A stretch of 39,455 nucleotides of DNA from Symbiodinium natans (GCA_905221605.1 CAJNDS010000614.1:1-39455); one strand, 5' to 3'. Positions 1 to 9,887 are shown, counted from the first letter of the stretch. The notes: generated from the sequence alone by a model not told the origin. A program made the numbers and translations.

Positions 1-147
1 GTGTGCGTGGGCGTGTGCGTGTGCGTGTGCGTGTGCGTGTGCGTGTGCGTGTGCGTGTGCGTGTGCGTGTGCGTGTGCGTGTGCGTGTGCGTGTGCGTGT
101 GCGTGTGCGTGTGCGTGTGCGTGTGCGTGTGCGTGTGCGTGTGCGTG
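1..147. repeat. GTGTGC hexanucleotide microsatellite
   Basis: A near-perfect run of the hexamer GTGTGC (about 24 copies) fills the left edge of the window. It reads through as alternating Cys-Val or Arg-Val in different frames, which is why open frames appear, but there is no sign of a gene. The related copy at 13880-14400 has mostly plain GT here, so the array has evolved separately in the two duplicated blocks. Confidence 0.97.
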
Positions 148-283
148 CTTCACGTGTGCGTGCTTCGCGTGTGCGCGCTTCGCGTGTGCGCGCTTCGCGC
201 GTGCGCGCTTCGCGCGTGCGCGCTTCGCGCGTGCGCGCTTCGCGTGTGCGCGCTTCGCGTGTGCGCGCTTCGCGTGCACGCGC
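148..283. repeat. 15-bp GC-rich minisatellite (CTTCGCGTGTGCGCG)
   Basis: About nine tandem copies of a 15-bp unit CTTCGCGTGTGCGCG with small variations (CACGTG, CGCGCG). The same unit appears in fewer copies at about 13895-13950 in the duplicated block, in both cases next to a GT microsatellite. Confidence 0.93.
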
Positions 284-343
284 GCGTGTGCGCGTGCGCT
301 TGTGCTTGCGCGTGCGCGTTCGCGTTCGCATGCGTGTGGGTGG

Positions 344-399
<56 letters not shown>

Positions 400-455
400 G
401 CGTGTTTGTGTTTGTGTGGGTGTGGGTGTGTGTGCGTGTGCGTGTGTGTGGGTGG
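284..455. repeat. Mixed GT/GC microsatellite
   Basis: Alternating purine-pyrimidine sequence: GCGTGC variants, then an uninterrupted GT run at about 345-394, then GTGGGTGT variants. It ends at a GGGTGGGGCTTTTCAAGG junction that is shared with the second copy near 14400, which marks where unique block A sequence begins. Confidence 0.93.
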
Positions 456-484
456 GGCTTTTCAAGGATGTTTAGGACAGGGAA

Positions 485-896
485 TTGACGTACGGCTCAA
501 AGGCTGTTGAATTGCCAGCAAAGATCTCATTTTGGAATTTAAGTCAGGGTTCTCACTTACCACGCCCTTGGGTGTTCAGGGCCCACCCAACATCTCCATT
601 TAGAGCCTCGGGGTTTGCCAGCGAAAGATCTCCTTTGGGAGTTGAGGTCTTTGCTTTTAAGGTTTAGGGTTGAGAGGACCCAGCTAAGCATCAGCAAATC
701 TATTACTTCAGTTGGGTTTAAGAGCTCAGCCCCTCTGGAAACCCTAAAGCATTTAAATCCCGAAGCCCCAAGACCAAGACCCTGAACTCCCCATGCCAGC
801 TCCGCCATAGAGACCTGATCTCGTTCGTTGACTGAGCTTGCGGCAGCTACTTGCGTTGGGAACCGAGGACCTTCGTGCAAAGCTTAGGCGGTGTAG
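485..896. other. Non-coding spacer of block A
   Basis: No gene is supported here. Open frames on both strands are short and their frames are not kept between the copies at 485, 14433 and 38450. The sequence has diffuse TTTAGGG-like words and a weak internal repetition built around the phrase CCCAACATCTCC. The third relative at 38330-38870 shows the same phrase repeated more clearly, suggesting an old degenerate minisatellite. Confidence 0.5.
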
Positions 897-997
897 CTTA
901 TGGTTGGTTTGTAGGGAATGAGGGAGTGAGGTACCCTAGTATGAATGGGGGGATATACGGTACCTCATTCCCCGATTCCCCACGAACCAACAGTAAG
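897..997. mobile_element. 101-bp foldback/MITE-like element, copy 1
   Basis: The two 39-nt ends (897-935 and 959-997) are inverted repeats of each other with about 32 of 39 positions matching, starting CTTA and ending GAGGTACC, around a 23-nt loop. GTAG flanks both sides (893-896 and 998-1001), consistent with a 4-bp target-site duplication. The diverged block at 38878-38881 has a single GCAG with no insert at the matching place, which looks like an empty site. It has no coding capacity. A non-autonomous DNA transposon is the likeliest reading; the family is not identified. Confidence 0.75.
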
Positions 998-1001
998 GTA
1001 G

Positions 1002-3342
1002 TGGCTTGAGGTGGATTAAGGTGGAGACTTTTCGGGCGGTTCAGCAGAAGCTTCGGATCAGGAACCTAAGCCCTAAAACTCCAAGTGCAGGGATTCGGGT
1101 TCGCCAAAGTTGCCAAAGAAGCCTAAAGCCCTCCTACGTCATCCGAAGCCCAAAACCATCGAACATTAACGCTGAACAAGCAAACCTGAAAGTGTAAAAA
1201 AATCACTACACCAAAAACCTTAAAAGTTTAGTTAAAAGGTTTCTTGAGGCGAGGTGTCCATAAACCCCAAGACGCAATCGGGCTGAAGAGCTGATCCGAG
1301 AGTGCCAATGCTGTTTTGTGCAGGTTGGTTCCAAGCTGTTCTCACCCTGTAAACCCGAAAGCCAAGCATATTCTGCCATGTCAGCTTGATCCGACTATTG
1401 GGCCTCGCACTCGCTGCAAAGGGAACAGGTGCGCGAGTCCAGCACTCCTCTTCAGTTTTAGGGTTTGGGGCGTGGAGGGCAAGATCTTAAGGATTGTGAA
1501 TAGGGCCGCTTTGAGGCTTCATTTATTATTCGGAAAACGGTGCTTATGGTTTCAGGCCCTTCTCAAAATGCCAACAGCAAGCCGCTCCTTGCCGGAGCAT
1601 GCTGAGAAAAATCCCATAGCGCCAACAACCCACCCGAAGACGTGATGCTCAAATGAACTGCTTTGGAAGGGCGTCATCTATGAAATGAGCATTTCGGCTA
1701 AGGAAAATTTCAGGGTCAACCGTATCTTTGCTTTGTTGAATGTTTCGATGTATTTGGCGCTCACCCCTATTTGGGTTTGCTCATGCTTGCCACTCCATAC
1801 ATCGTCTCGTACGGCAACTGTGTTCGCATTGCATTGGTTGTGACGTTCAGTTACGTGAGGATGCACGCATAATAAAGCTATCCCCAGTCGGACTGTTTAC
1901 TCAGGAGCAGAATCCGTTCACCGCAATCTTTTCACGCTGGTAGTGCTGTTCTGTCATCTTGCACAATGTGGCATGAGCACGTCCTACCGCAAAACGGACC
2001 TAACGGCGTCGCTCCATTGCTGCCACAAATTCCCTTAACCGTGCACTGCCTTAGCATCTCCCCTCATCCTTCTCCTCGCAGCACCACAGCAACTGTCGAG
2101 ATGAAGATGCCCTGGATGCTTTCGCCTCCCCCACATACTATACTACAGGTGAAGAGAGTTGTGGGGTCTTCGGGGGCCTTAATGACCAGAATAAGATTCT
2201 GGGGTATACTTTACAGAAATTATGTTGAGGAACCCTCGAGACCGGCATCAATAAATGTTCCGGCCATTTCCGGGCCCTAGATTAAGGACGTGAATAAGTC
2301 CCAGACTGTCAAACCACCATAAAGCGCCAGAAGCCCGTGTTTTGGTTTTCTTTTGACTACGGTAGAATACCAAAACTCCTCATGGAGGTTCGGGAGCTGG
2401 AATTTCAGTTAGCCTCTAAAATCCCCTAAAAAAACCAGTATAAACCCTTAGAACAAACGCATAGATGCTCTTTGTTAGGATTACTGCAGTAGACTACCCA
2501 AAAATCCTGAACCGCTAGGGCTCTGCCAAAACCCTGAACCCGAAAATCCTAAACCCTCAACTCCTCAACCCTAAAACCCACAAGTCGCGCCTCTGCCACT
2601 CCTGCTCCCGGCAGAGAGAGTCGGCTGGCATTGGCGCCGAATGTCCTCGAGGCCTGGCTGGCATTGAAAGGAATCCCCACTTTGCGGAACCACGTCTCCG
2701 ACGCTTATAGCGAGGCCTGAACATCAGAAAGCTTAAGTCTGCAAACTTGTCTCGATGCGCTCAGCTTGCAGGTCTTGAGCACGCCAATGCGGACACAATG
2801 TGGCATACCGCCTGCAGTCTTCAAACTGCAGTGGATGTGCGGTTCGTTTGCCAAATCGGCGGGGACTGCGATAGGGGAAGATGTTCCGCACACAATAGTT
2901 CAACCATGTTCAACCTTGGAACGGCAAGTTTCAAATGACAAGACTGTGAACAATTGTAATTCGGGCATGGACATCGCCCTATCAAATTGCACATTCAAAG
3001 AAGGAGGCCCAAAGCATTCCGCTGTGGCCGGCAAAACTGTCTCACAACAGACCTATAGCTCTGTAAACGTGATATTGCGCAACGAACGAACTGTGAAATG
3101 CGCTGGTTTAAAACCTAAGAGAAGGGGATCTGAGTGGAAGCCTGTGACACTTGTCCGTGTGTCAAGGCTTTCCTGTTCACTGGGTTGCGCTTGCATTGCC
3201 AATGGACACGACGGCTTCTGCAACACCGACAGTCTCATTGGGGCCGAACATATCCGTGTGAATGTAGTCCAACCTGATTCATACTGCAAAGGGGTGCTAA
3301 CAGACTCCAACCGCTCAAGCATTCAAACTTCGGCCGTCAGTC
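1002..3342. other. Block A intergenic stretch, no supported gene
   Basis: Open frames here, including one of 236 codons at 2766-3476 on the plus strand, do not survive in the second copy, which has a one-base loss and in-frame stops. The subregion 2590-2900 is found three times in the window (also 16580-16880 and 23650-23960), so it may be a dispersed repeat in its own right. Short CCCTAAA-like tracts occur at about 2510-2580. Confidence 0.5.
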
Positions 3343-5570
3343 CTACGGGTTATTGCTCAGGAATCGGGGCTTTTGCTCTCCAAGCCGCAGTGTGCCACGG
3401 CCGGCAGGGCGGAATTGCACTTCCTGCACCACGCAAGTGCTCGGTGCGCAGCTCGAAACAGACAGCTCCATTGTGAACTCCGCATTGCTGTCCAAGAGGA
3501 GGGTGCTCGCTGCGATTGCGCTGGCCAAGGCTTGGGCGACGCTCGTGCTGCGCCCGGAACCCTGTGAATCCACGAAGACCTCAGCGGCAAGGTCCACTTG
3601 TGCTTGCGCGGTGGCCACCAGGGAGAGCAAGCTCGTCCTCGCGCATACTAACGAAGTGTTGCCTGCTTCTGCATATGCGCAGACAGCCAGCGATACCTTG
3701 GCCTCATCTCCCCCTGCCAGCTCCATGTATACAAACCGACCAGTGTTGTCGAGAAGTCCTTGTTCGTTGAACTGGCCAAGCACTCTGGCATCCAGCGTCT
3801 CCACCTCTGAGGATGCCGGCAGCGCTTCCGGAATCTCTAGGCGGCTGAATCGTGCCAGGGTGACGGTGAGCTCCCCTGCCAGCGCAAAGCTGGGGTAGGC
3901 CCCGGAGGCGCAGCTGCAGGAAGGGGGCAACGCGCAGCTTGCTGCCTCTGTCTCAACAGGCTGAAAGCCCTGCCTTGTGGCACTGCCAACGGAGACTGCA
4001 TCTAAGGCCGTTTCGGTTGTAGAAGCCACAGGCGAACCCAAGAAGGATCCTCGGCCTGGGTTTGCAAACTGGATCTGCCATGGAGTGCATCCTTCGTCTT
4101 TGTGGTAGTTCGGGCAATCAAAGCGGTCCAAGTGCATCAGTTCCGTGAAGCGTCGACTTGTGTCTGCAGAGACCCTCAAAGATCTGGCCATTACACGACC
4201 TTCCGCTACAGCCTCGGCGATGGCCTCGGTACCGGAGTCGAGAAATTCATCGAGAGCCTCCGCGAGAGCATCGGCTCCAACTTCTGCCTCGTCAGGTGTT
4301 GGTGCCACGACAAAGGAGCCGGCAGCAGCGCTTGCCGAGGCCACTGCAACTTTCAATGAGTCAGTCTCCGTCTTCACGGAAATTGTATTAGGAGTAGAGA
4401 ATCCGGCGCTACCATTGCCGCTGGCCAAGGCTGTTTGGATCCTAGTGTAAGCACGGGCAACTGTGTCTACGCTGACGTCGCCCGTGTCCTCACTATACTC
4501 CAATGCCTCCACAGCCCTGGAACAAACCAGAGACATCTTGTCAGACGAGACAGCACATACCTCGCTGAATGTCGATGGCATGGTCAGAATTGCTGGGGAA
4601 GCCACCAACTGAGAATAAGTTGCCAGCACGAACCGTCCGTTGCTATCCTGAGTCATGAGGAACCTCCATGGAAAAAACACTGACAGATCCTACGCCCATG
4701 AAACAGTTCGCATGGCGTGCCAGGCACCGGTTGGTTTTCGTAGTTCACCTGCTCCGTAAAGTTGAGGATGCCAGTGATGTTCACCACACCGGTTGCACTG
4801 GGCGCTTTGAGGTCCAGCCAACGATAGAACCTGGTGGGCACAACTTGATTTAAAAACTCAAGAACACCGGAACAGAGACAACCTGTCCACGAGCCACGAG
4901 ATGTCACGAGTGCAGGCTAGAAGCAGGGTGAAGTGGACATCGAAGGTCTGGCCCACGAGGCTGGGAAACCACTGTGCAGAGGCAGCCCATTCATTGCAGA
5001 CACCAGCGTAGCCGACTTCAACCCGGGCAACGGCATCATCGAAGTTCAAATCGTCTCGCAGGGACCCGCGGCCGGGTGGCGAGAACTCGAAACCTGCCGG
5101 TACGCAAGATTTAGGCATGAAGTGCGACACTGTCAAGAAGCTTGTGAAGTCACCCTTCTCCTGCAGGAGACCAAACACCTCTCTCAGGTCCTCAATTTCA
5201 GAGACCTCGAGTGATGCATTGAGTGTGGTGTTTTGCTGGACAACAGCTATGATTTCTGCCACAGCATACGCAAGGGCTGCAGTGCTCTGAGAAACATCGC
5301 CGCTGCCATCGTGGTGGTCAGTGCATGTGAGCATCCGTTTGCTGCTCCACACACAAAGCATTCGCCGGTCGCTGAAATTGGCAGCTCCGTTGCTGAGGCC
5401 TGACAGGATCGCCTCCGTAAACCTTCGGTCCGTCGCTGGCTCGAAGGAGAGCAGTCCGGTGATCTTCTCCACCGTCGCCGAAGTTCCACCCACGTAGGAG
5501 AAGAGGCGCGCATGGTAGCTCTGCTTCGTGAGGATGGGGTAGCCGCATTTATCCTCTTGGCTGTAGTAGC
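3343..5570 (-). CDS. Three-repeat Cys/GRG-motif protein (spliced), copy 1
   Basis: Unrecognised family. The reading runs leftward from about 5570 and ends at the stop at 3343. Exons: about 5570-4908 (or 4898), about 4843 (or 4830)-4728, and 4647-3343. The encoded protein has three related units of about 170-220 residues. Each has a Cys pair 9-11 residues apart, then an Ala/Val-rich helical-looking stretch, then a Cys followed by F-x-P/N-x-GRG-(S/T)-(L/F); the GRG occurs in the first exon and at residues 209-211 and 427-429 of the 3343-4680 frame. Seven Asn-x-Ser/Thr sequons and paired cysteines suggest a secreted or surface protein (inference). No signal peptide or membrane span is visible, so the first and possibly last exons are unresolved. 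The second copy differs by four substitutions near the 3' end, three synonymous and one Arg/Leu, which supports coding. Confidence 0.75.
4648..4727 (-). other. Intron 2 of the three-repeat gene, copy 1
   Basis: An 80-nt GT-AG intron (GTGCCTGG to GACTCAG|G). Splicing joins ENQP to DSNGRF in phase 0, which recreates the pattern FTEQ..N..GRF seen unspliced in the third repeat as FNEQGLLDNTGRF. Without splicing the frame changes and this alignment is lost. Confidence 0.65.
4831..4907 (-). other. Intron 1 of the three-repeat gene, copy 1 (boundaries uncertain)
   Basis: The first exon frame runs to a stop near 4858 while the next exon (RWLDLKAP...NITGILNFTEQ) is in another frame, so an intron of about 64-67 nt is needed. 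Two phase-compatible choices fit: 4907-4844 (GTGACA to ATCAAG) or 4897-4831 (GTGGCT to CCACCAG|G). The second has the better acceptor. The only substitution between copies in about 2.26 kb, at 4850, falls inside it. Confidence 0.5.
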
Positions 5571-5589
5571 CTCAGGGCGTCCACAAGTT

Positions 5590-5807
5590 TAGGGTTTAGG
5601 GGTGTGATCCTGCGACTCACATCCCTTTGGAAAAGCCCCGCCTGCATGACGGCGTTTCTTGCCATGCCGCCCATGCCGCCGCCCACGTCGCCAGGGATAC
5701 TTTTCAAGCGACTCGGCCGCCGGGGGGACCCGAAGTTTGTCTCGAAGTCCATACTGCAAGAGCAAGTTGGTGTCCTCGTCCAGAAGGGCCCCAACAGCCT
5801 TGGCCCG
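5590..5807 (-). CDS. Possible upstream exon, copy 1
   Basis: A minus-strand frame of about 72 codons just upstream of the three-repeat gene reads VGALLDEDTNLLLQYGLRDK and continues to ESLEKYPWRRG, then becomes a His/Arg/Gly-rich run. The single substitution between the two copies in this stretch (5756) is synonymous in this frame (CTC/CTA, Leu), while it is missense in one overlapping frame and creates a stop on the opposite strand. It could be an N-terminal exon of the downstream gene or the end of another gene. I do not recognise it. Confidence 0.35.
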
Positions 5808-5825
5808 TCAAGCGCCTGCATGCCT

Positions 5826-5887
5826 CTCCTAAACCCTAACCCCTAACACCCTAACCCCTAAACCCTATAAACCCTAAACCCTAAACG
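5826..5887. repeat. Telomere-like CCCTAAA tract
   Basis: Imperfect CCCTAAA/CCCTAAC units upstream of the three-repeat gene. The second copy (19823-19876) has exactly one unit fewer, the only indel separating the copies across several kilobases, consistent with slippage. Confidence 0.85.
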
Positions 5888-6727
5888 CTGAGAGCAGATT
5901 GAAATCAAGCCCGGGTGCGGCGACAACAACGGTCACCAGCAGAAGACTCGCCGGGGGACACAAAGGCATGCTGCGAAGTGCGGAGGCGAAGATTCCCCCG
6001 TTTCCCCTTGACTCCGGATTGCTGCGTGATTTTGGCATGCATCCGGAGCACCCGACTCGCCCTGCGACCAGAATACCATACCACTTTTAAAGCTACTTAT
6101 ACCTGAAAAGTTTTTTTTTTTTTAGGGGGTACCCTTTTGGGGGTTCCTATAATAAGGATTATACTATTTTGGGGCTCAGGGTTTAGGGTTTGGGGTTTAG
6201 TATGCTCCGCGACTTCTATGGCTCGCATGGCCGATGCAAGGGACCCATTTCAACATTGGCCACCCAACAGATAAATCGTAGCCAAGGGGAAGGATCAACT
6301 CATATGCTGGACTATACTTGCACGTCGCTGCAACATACTACACTAAACCCTCAAAGACCCTAAACCCCTAAACCCTGAACCAGAAAAAACATAATTCAAT
6401 AAACTGAACACATCCACTTCCTGCGGGTCGCCTGGACTTTGCCCTGAAGGTCTTCGTACTATGTTGGGACTGAGGGTCTTTGTACTATGAACATACGTGT
6501 GGCACTGCAGCGGGCATGAGCACTCCAGAAAGTCCGACTGGCCGTAAGAACAGGGCTCCCGACTCCTAGCGCCTCTAACCCTAAACCCCTAACCCCTAAC
6601 CCCTAAACCCTAAACCCCCTCTGCATCAGCCTAGCGGCCTCACCTGGACCTGGAGCTCCGAAGACACGCGCGCGCGCGCAGACCTTGAGATCGGTGGAGG
6701 GGAGGAATCAGAGAACCGTCTTGAAGG
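5888..6727. other. Intergenic, telomere-like words, no gene seen
   Basis: Contains a T12 run near 6111, an imperfect direct repeat (GTCTTCGTACTATG and GTCTTTGTACTATG near 6450-6490), CCCTAAA/CCCTAAC units at about 6570-6620, and a short CG run near 6670. Two overlapping 63-codon frames at 5899-6106 persist in the second copy, but only because the sequence hardly differs there, so they carry no evidence of coding. Confidence 0.5.
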
Positions 6728-6862
6728 CTAGGGTTTAGGGTTTAGGGTTTAGGGTTTAGGGTTTAGGGTTTAGGGTTTAGGGTTTAGGGCTTAGGGTTTA
6801 GGGTTTAGGGTTTAGGTTTAGGGGTTTTGGGGTTTTGGGGTTTGGGGTTAGGGTTTAGGGCT
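6728..6862. repeat. Interstitial TTTAGGG array
   Basis: About 13 tandem TTTAGGG units, mostly perfect, then TTTTGGGG-type variants. In the second copy (about 20745-20830) the tract has shrunk and degenerated. It is internal, with unique DNA on both sides, so it is not a chromosome end. Confidence 0.95.
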
Positions 6863-7050
6863 GCATGACTTGGGCAGTCACAACTGCAACCTCAACCCTG
6901 TCATGAGCCCCCAGAACTAAACCAAATCGAAATGTGAAGCTCTTAGAAGCACCCCTTTTACCCCAATATCAGGCCGAAAGCCAACCTCCAAAACCCTGAG
7001 CCCCGAACCCGAAGACTCTTCCAAAGCCTGGTCAATCCAGCCCAGCTCTA

Positions 7051-7195
7051 CTTGGAGGTTCAGTGTACTTGGTAACCCAATTATGGGTGTAGCTATACCC
7101 CACTTATAAGCCCCTTAAGAACCCCAATATGGTTATTTATAATTGGGTTATAAGTACAATTAGAATTGGCTTAGTGAGTACTATGAGCCTCCAAG
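7051..7195. mobile_element. MITE-like element with CTTGGAGG ends, copy 1
   Basis: About 145 bp bounded by CTTGGAGGTTCAGTGTACT on the left and its imperfect inverse on the right (AGTACTATGAGCCTCCAAG), with TA on both sides (7049-7050 and 7196-7197), consistent with a TA target duplication as in Tc1/mariner-related MITEs. The interior is AT-rich with TTATAAGTAC words. Relatives are at 20992-21132 (by block duplication) and 32264-32441 (independent location). No transposase is present. Confidence 0.65.
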
Positions 7196-7439
7196 TAAGA
7201 TGACATCCAAGTTGCCGTAACTGTAGATGTTGGGCGGTCGGCCCAGAGAAGTGGGCAAACCCAAAACCACAGCCCTAAACCCTGGCCTTTGGCGTCGTCT
7301 GTTGGTGTCGTCGCTGTGCATGTAGAGCTTCCTAACGGTTGAAAGTGTTGTTTGATGGCATGAGGTTTTCTAAAAGAGGTTTAGAAGCTTAAGGCCTGAA
7401 GAGCTTGAACATAAGGCATTCGGAAAGGAAAGGTTGTAC

Positions 7440-8934
7440 ATTTAATGGTGTAGAATGTCTTTAAAATGGTTTTACAGGTTGTTGTAAGGGCGTTGTCTCT
7501 CAATTTTGTTCAGAAGACCTTACCGCTCAGGTTTAGAAATACAAGTTTTTGTCACAAGCGACTGGAGAAATACCCAAACGACCACGGCATGCGGCTTAAA
7601 GGCCTCACCGTGAACCCTAACTGCAAGAGGAATGAACAAAGTTGTGGGGGGGGGGGGGGGGGCGCAAACGTAAAGTTTAAAGTATGTATATACATATATA
7701 CATACATCGCGGGGGATGTAAGGGGTTCATTTCTCAACAACTGAGACCTCCCTGACATGGAGCTTTCCGGCTAAGGGCTTGACAAGCCCTCACGAGCAAA
7801 CCCACTCTTAAGGATCATAACGAGTACGGGGTCCTTGGGGGCTCCTGGTAGAGTTTAGGGCGTATAGCGTCTAGGGCTTAGGGTCTAGGGTTGTGAAGTC
7901 CGCGTAACTCGAGACCTCTCGCTTATGAGCCGGGCTGCAGGACCAGGGTTTTCGTTCTAAGGAATTTAAGTTGCCATAATCGGGATCTATAGGAAATGAT
8001 AGGGTTAAACCACATTCCGTATTCAACAAGAACCAAGTATTCCGAGGCCCTTGCAAGTGCAGCGAGATGGAGACAAACCTCGTGGTTGCTCTTGAAAGCA
8101 ATGGTGCCAAGATGTGTGATCGGATGGGAGAGCAGGATGAAGAATCACCGAAAGGATGGGCGGTATACGGAGTCATGTAAGGGTTCCGAAAACGGTCCTT
8201 ACACAGGGTCTGTCAGGGGCCATTCTTGAAGGCTTACGGACATCAGTGTGGGATGGATCAACGAAAGGAGTGTCATCACATGTCAAAGTCAGCTTATCAG
8301 GGATGAAGGGCCATCAAAATCAGCTTTTCAGCAGTCAGGAACATCCCCTCGATCAACCCCGTGACTCAAGGCCTCTACACGAAAATGAGGGAAGTTCCTC
8401 TTATCTGCGTGTTGCTGAAACCTTGGCAGGCGGCTTTGGTTTAGGCTTTGGGGCTTGGGCTTCTAGGGTTGAACCATAAACCCCCAGCAGAACGCCCCAA
8501 CAGCCGAAAGGGTCGTGACATCCCGCTGGGCACTCACACCCAACCAGCAGTGCCGAAGCCGGAACTGCCAGCGCGCCTTGGGTGAAGGCCCATAACCCCT
8601 TACATAAATCGTAAACCCTACACCACTTAAACCACTTAAACCAAGCTCACAGAAGCCGACAGTCTGTGCAACAATTCTTTGCTGCTTCGCCACTTCTCGG
8701 GCTTTGAATCCCACATGGTTCTCAGAGCCAGGACTGGCAGCACCAAGGTGTGCTAGATCGGAACCGAAAGAGACTCTCAGCAGACTTCCATTTTTACTTC
8801 AGGAAAGGCTCTTCTCTTGGCTCACTTCGGAAAATTTGGCCTTCCCTCCGGGGCCCACGGAACCCTCCGTGTAGGCAAGTGGGACGGAAGCAGGTGCTCG
8901 ACGGCTCGACTCTATTTCTCTGCTTCTCTTTGTC
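7440..8934. other. Stretch unique to copy 1, no supported gene
   Basis: Missing from the second block, where sequence passes directly from the equivalent of about 7430 to about 9245. It contains a G17 homopolymer at 7646-7662, a short TATA/CATA run at 7684-7707, and telomere-like words at about 7855-7890 and 8610-8640. Frames of about 100 codons at 7871-8176 (minus) and 8156-8479 (plus) overlap each other's DNA and show no motif, so I do not call them. Confidence 0.5.
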
Positions 8935-9261
8935 AGGTGGCCAAGCCCTAAACCCTAAACCCTCAGCGCAACATGCTAAGGTGGGTCCCTGGGTGCATAC
9001 GTCCTGTATGGGTCGGCCTTACCCCCCAACACTGCGGCATAAGTTGTGGCCTTCGAGAGGCTCTGAATGAAAGTACATAGTGCAACGTCGCAGCCATGTC
9101 AAAACACATGCCTCCCCCCAAAAGCATGGCCATGTCATCTATGCTGTGTACAGAGATACGACAGCTACGGAGGGTTTCGGGCCGGAGAATAATACCTCCT
9201 TTGGGGTCTAAAATCTCAAAGGGTAGATCGTACGTACTTTGTGCTATTTGGAGCCACAGGG

Positions 9262-9351
9262 ATATGGTATGCAGCATTGTCACGTATTGGTTGTTGTCTT
9301 TCGCTGTGGCTTACTGGGCAGGCATGCCGGCAGATGTGTTGCATGGGCAAC
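9262..9351 (+). CDS. Coding-like segment of block B (possible exon)
   Basis: A plus-strand frame reads SIVTYWLLSFAVAYWAG followed by MPADVLHGQPNQ, ending at CAG|GTGCTC, a good splice donor. In the third copy (about 35938-36020) there is a 3-nt in-frame loss of one Leu codon and a mix of silent and missense changes; the second copy (about 21478-21560) is more altered and has lost the donor. It may be a real or decaying exon of a gene whose other exons I cannot place. Confidence 0.25.
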
Positions 9352-9887
9352 CCAACCAGGTGCTCCATTTTACAAAGCCCCGAAACCCTCAACACCCTCA
9401 ACAGCCTCAAAACCCCGAAAACCCTCAACAAGCCCTCGAACCCCTAAAAACCTTCACAACTCCAAGAAATTAACGCCCAAACACCCAAACACCCTAAAAC
9501 CCGAACAAAAACCCAAGCACCTCTCAAACGCCCCAAGCGACCTACAAACCTGATGAAGCCTGCGACAGGGGTCGAGGCTCGAACTTCACCGGTTTAGGGT
9601 TCTAGGGTTCAGGGTTCAGGGTTTAGGGTTTGGGGTTTAGGGTTTAGGGTGAGCTGGAGGACCCCTGGGCGAGGTCCTTGGAGATGTGCTTTGGGTTTAC
9701 TGTTTAAGGCCTCTTTAGGGGTGTAGAGCTTGGGCGTTTAGGGTTAGGCCCCACAAACTTCAGGAGTTCAGGGTTTGTTAGGGTTTAGAGGGTTTAGGCT
9801 TTGGGGTTTGCGGTTCAGGGGTCTGGGGTTGAACTCCAGTCGGCAACTCCTGTACTGCGAGAGCCCAGGCCTTGCGAGACTCCAAAA

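Larger units (their letters stand above)
450..7440. repeat. Segmental duplication block A, copy 1
   Basis: This stretch realigns almost end to end with about 14398-21420. The offset drifts from 13948 near position 485 to 13976 near 1740, then stays at exactly 13996 from about 3050 to 5830, and becomes 13989 after a CCCTAAA unit was lost or gained near 5870. Indels and substitutions are frequent before about 3000 and after about 6390, and nearly absent between. It contains the three-repeat protein gene, two MITE-like elements and many telomere-like tracts. Confidence 0.93.

Noticed and set aside
2766-3476. 236-codon plus-strand frame with many cysteines
   Set aside because: The second copy has a one-base loss and a stop in it, and its last 130 bp are antisense to the three-repeat gene, so it is not maintained.
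3353-3898. 181-codon plus-strand frame identical in both copies
   Set aside because: It lies antisense inside the three-repeat gene, where the DNA is near-identical for other reasons; the four copy differences fit the minus frame better because three are silent and the repeat motifs are on the minus strand.
8156-8479. 107-codon plus frame in the copy-1-specific stretch
   Set aside because: No motif, no second copy to test, and an overlapping frame of similar length on the other strand.
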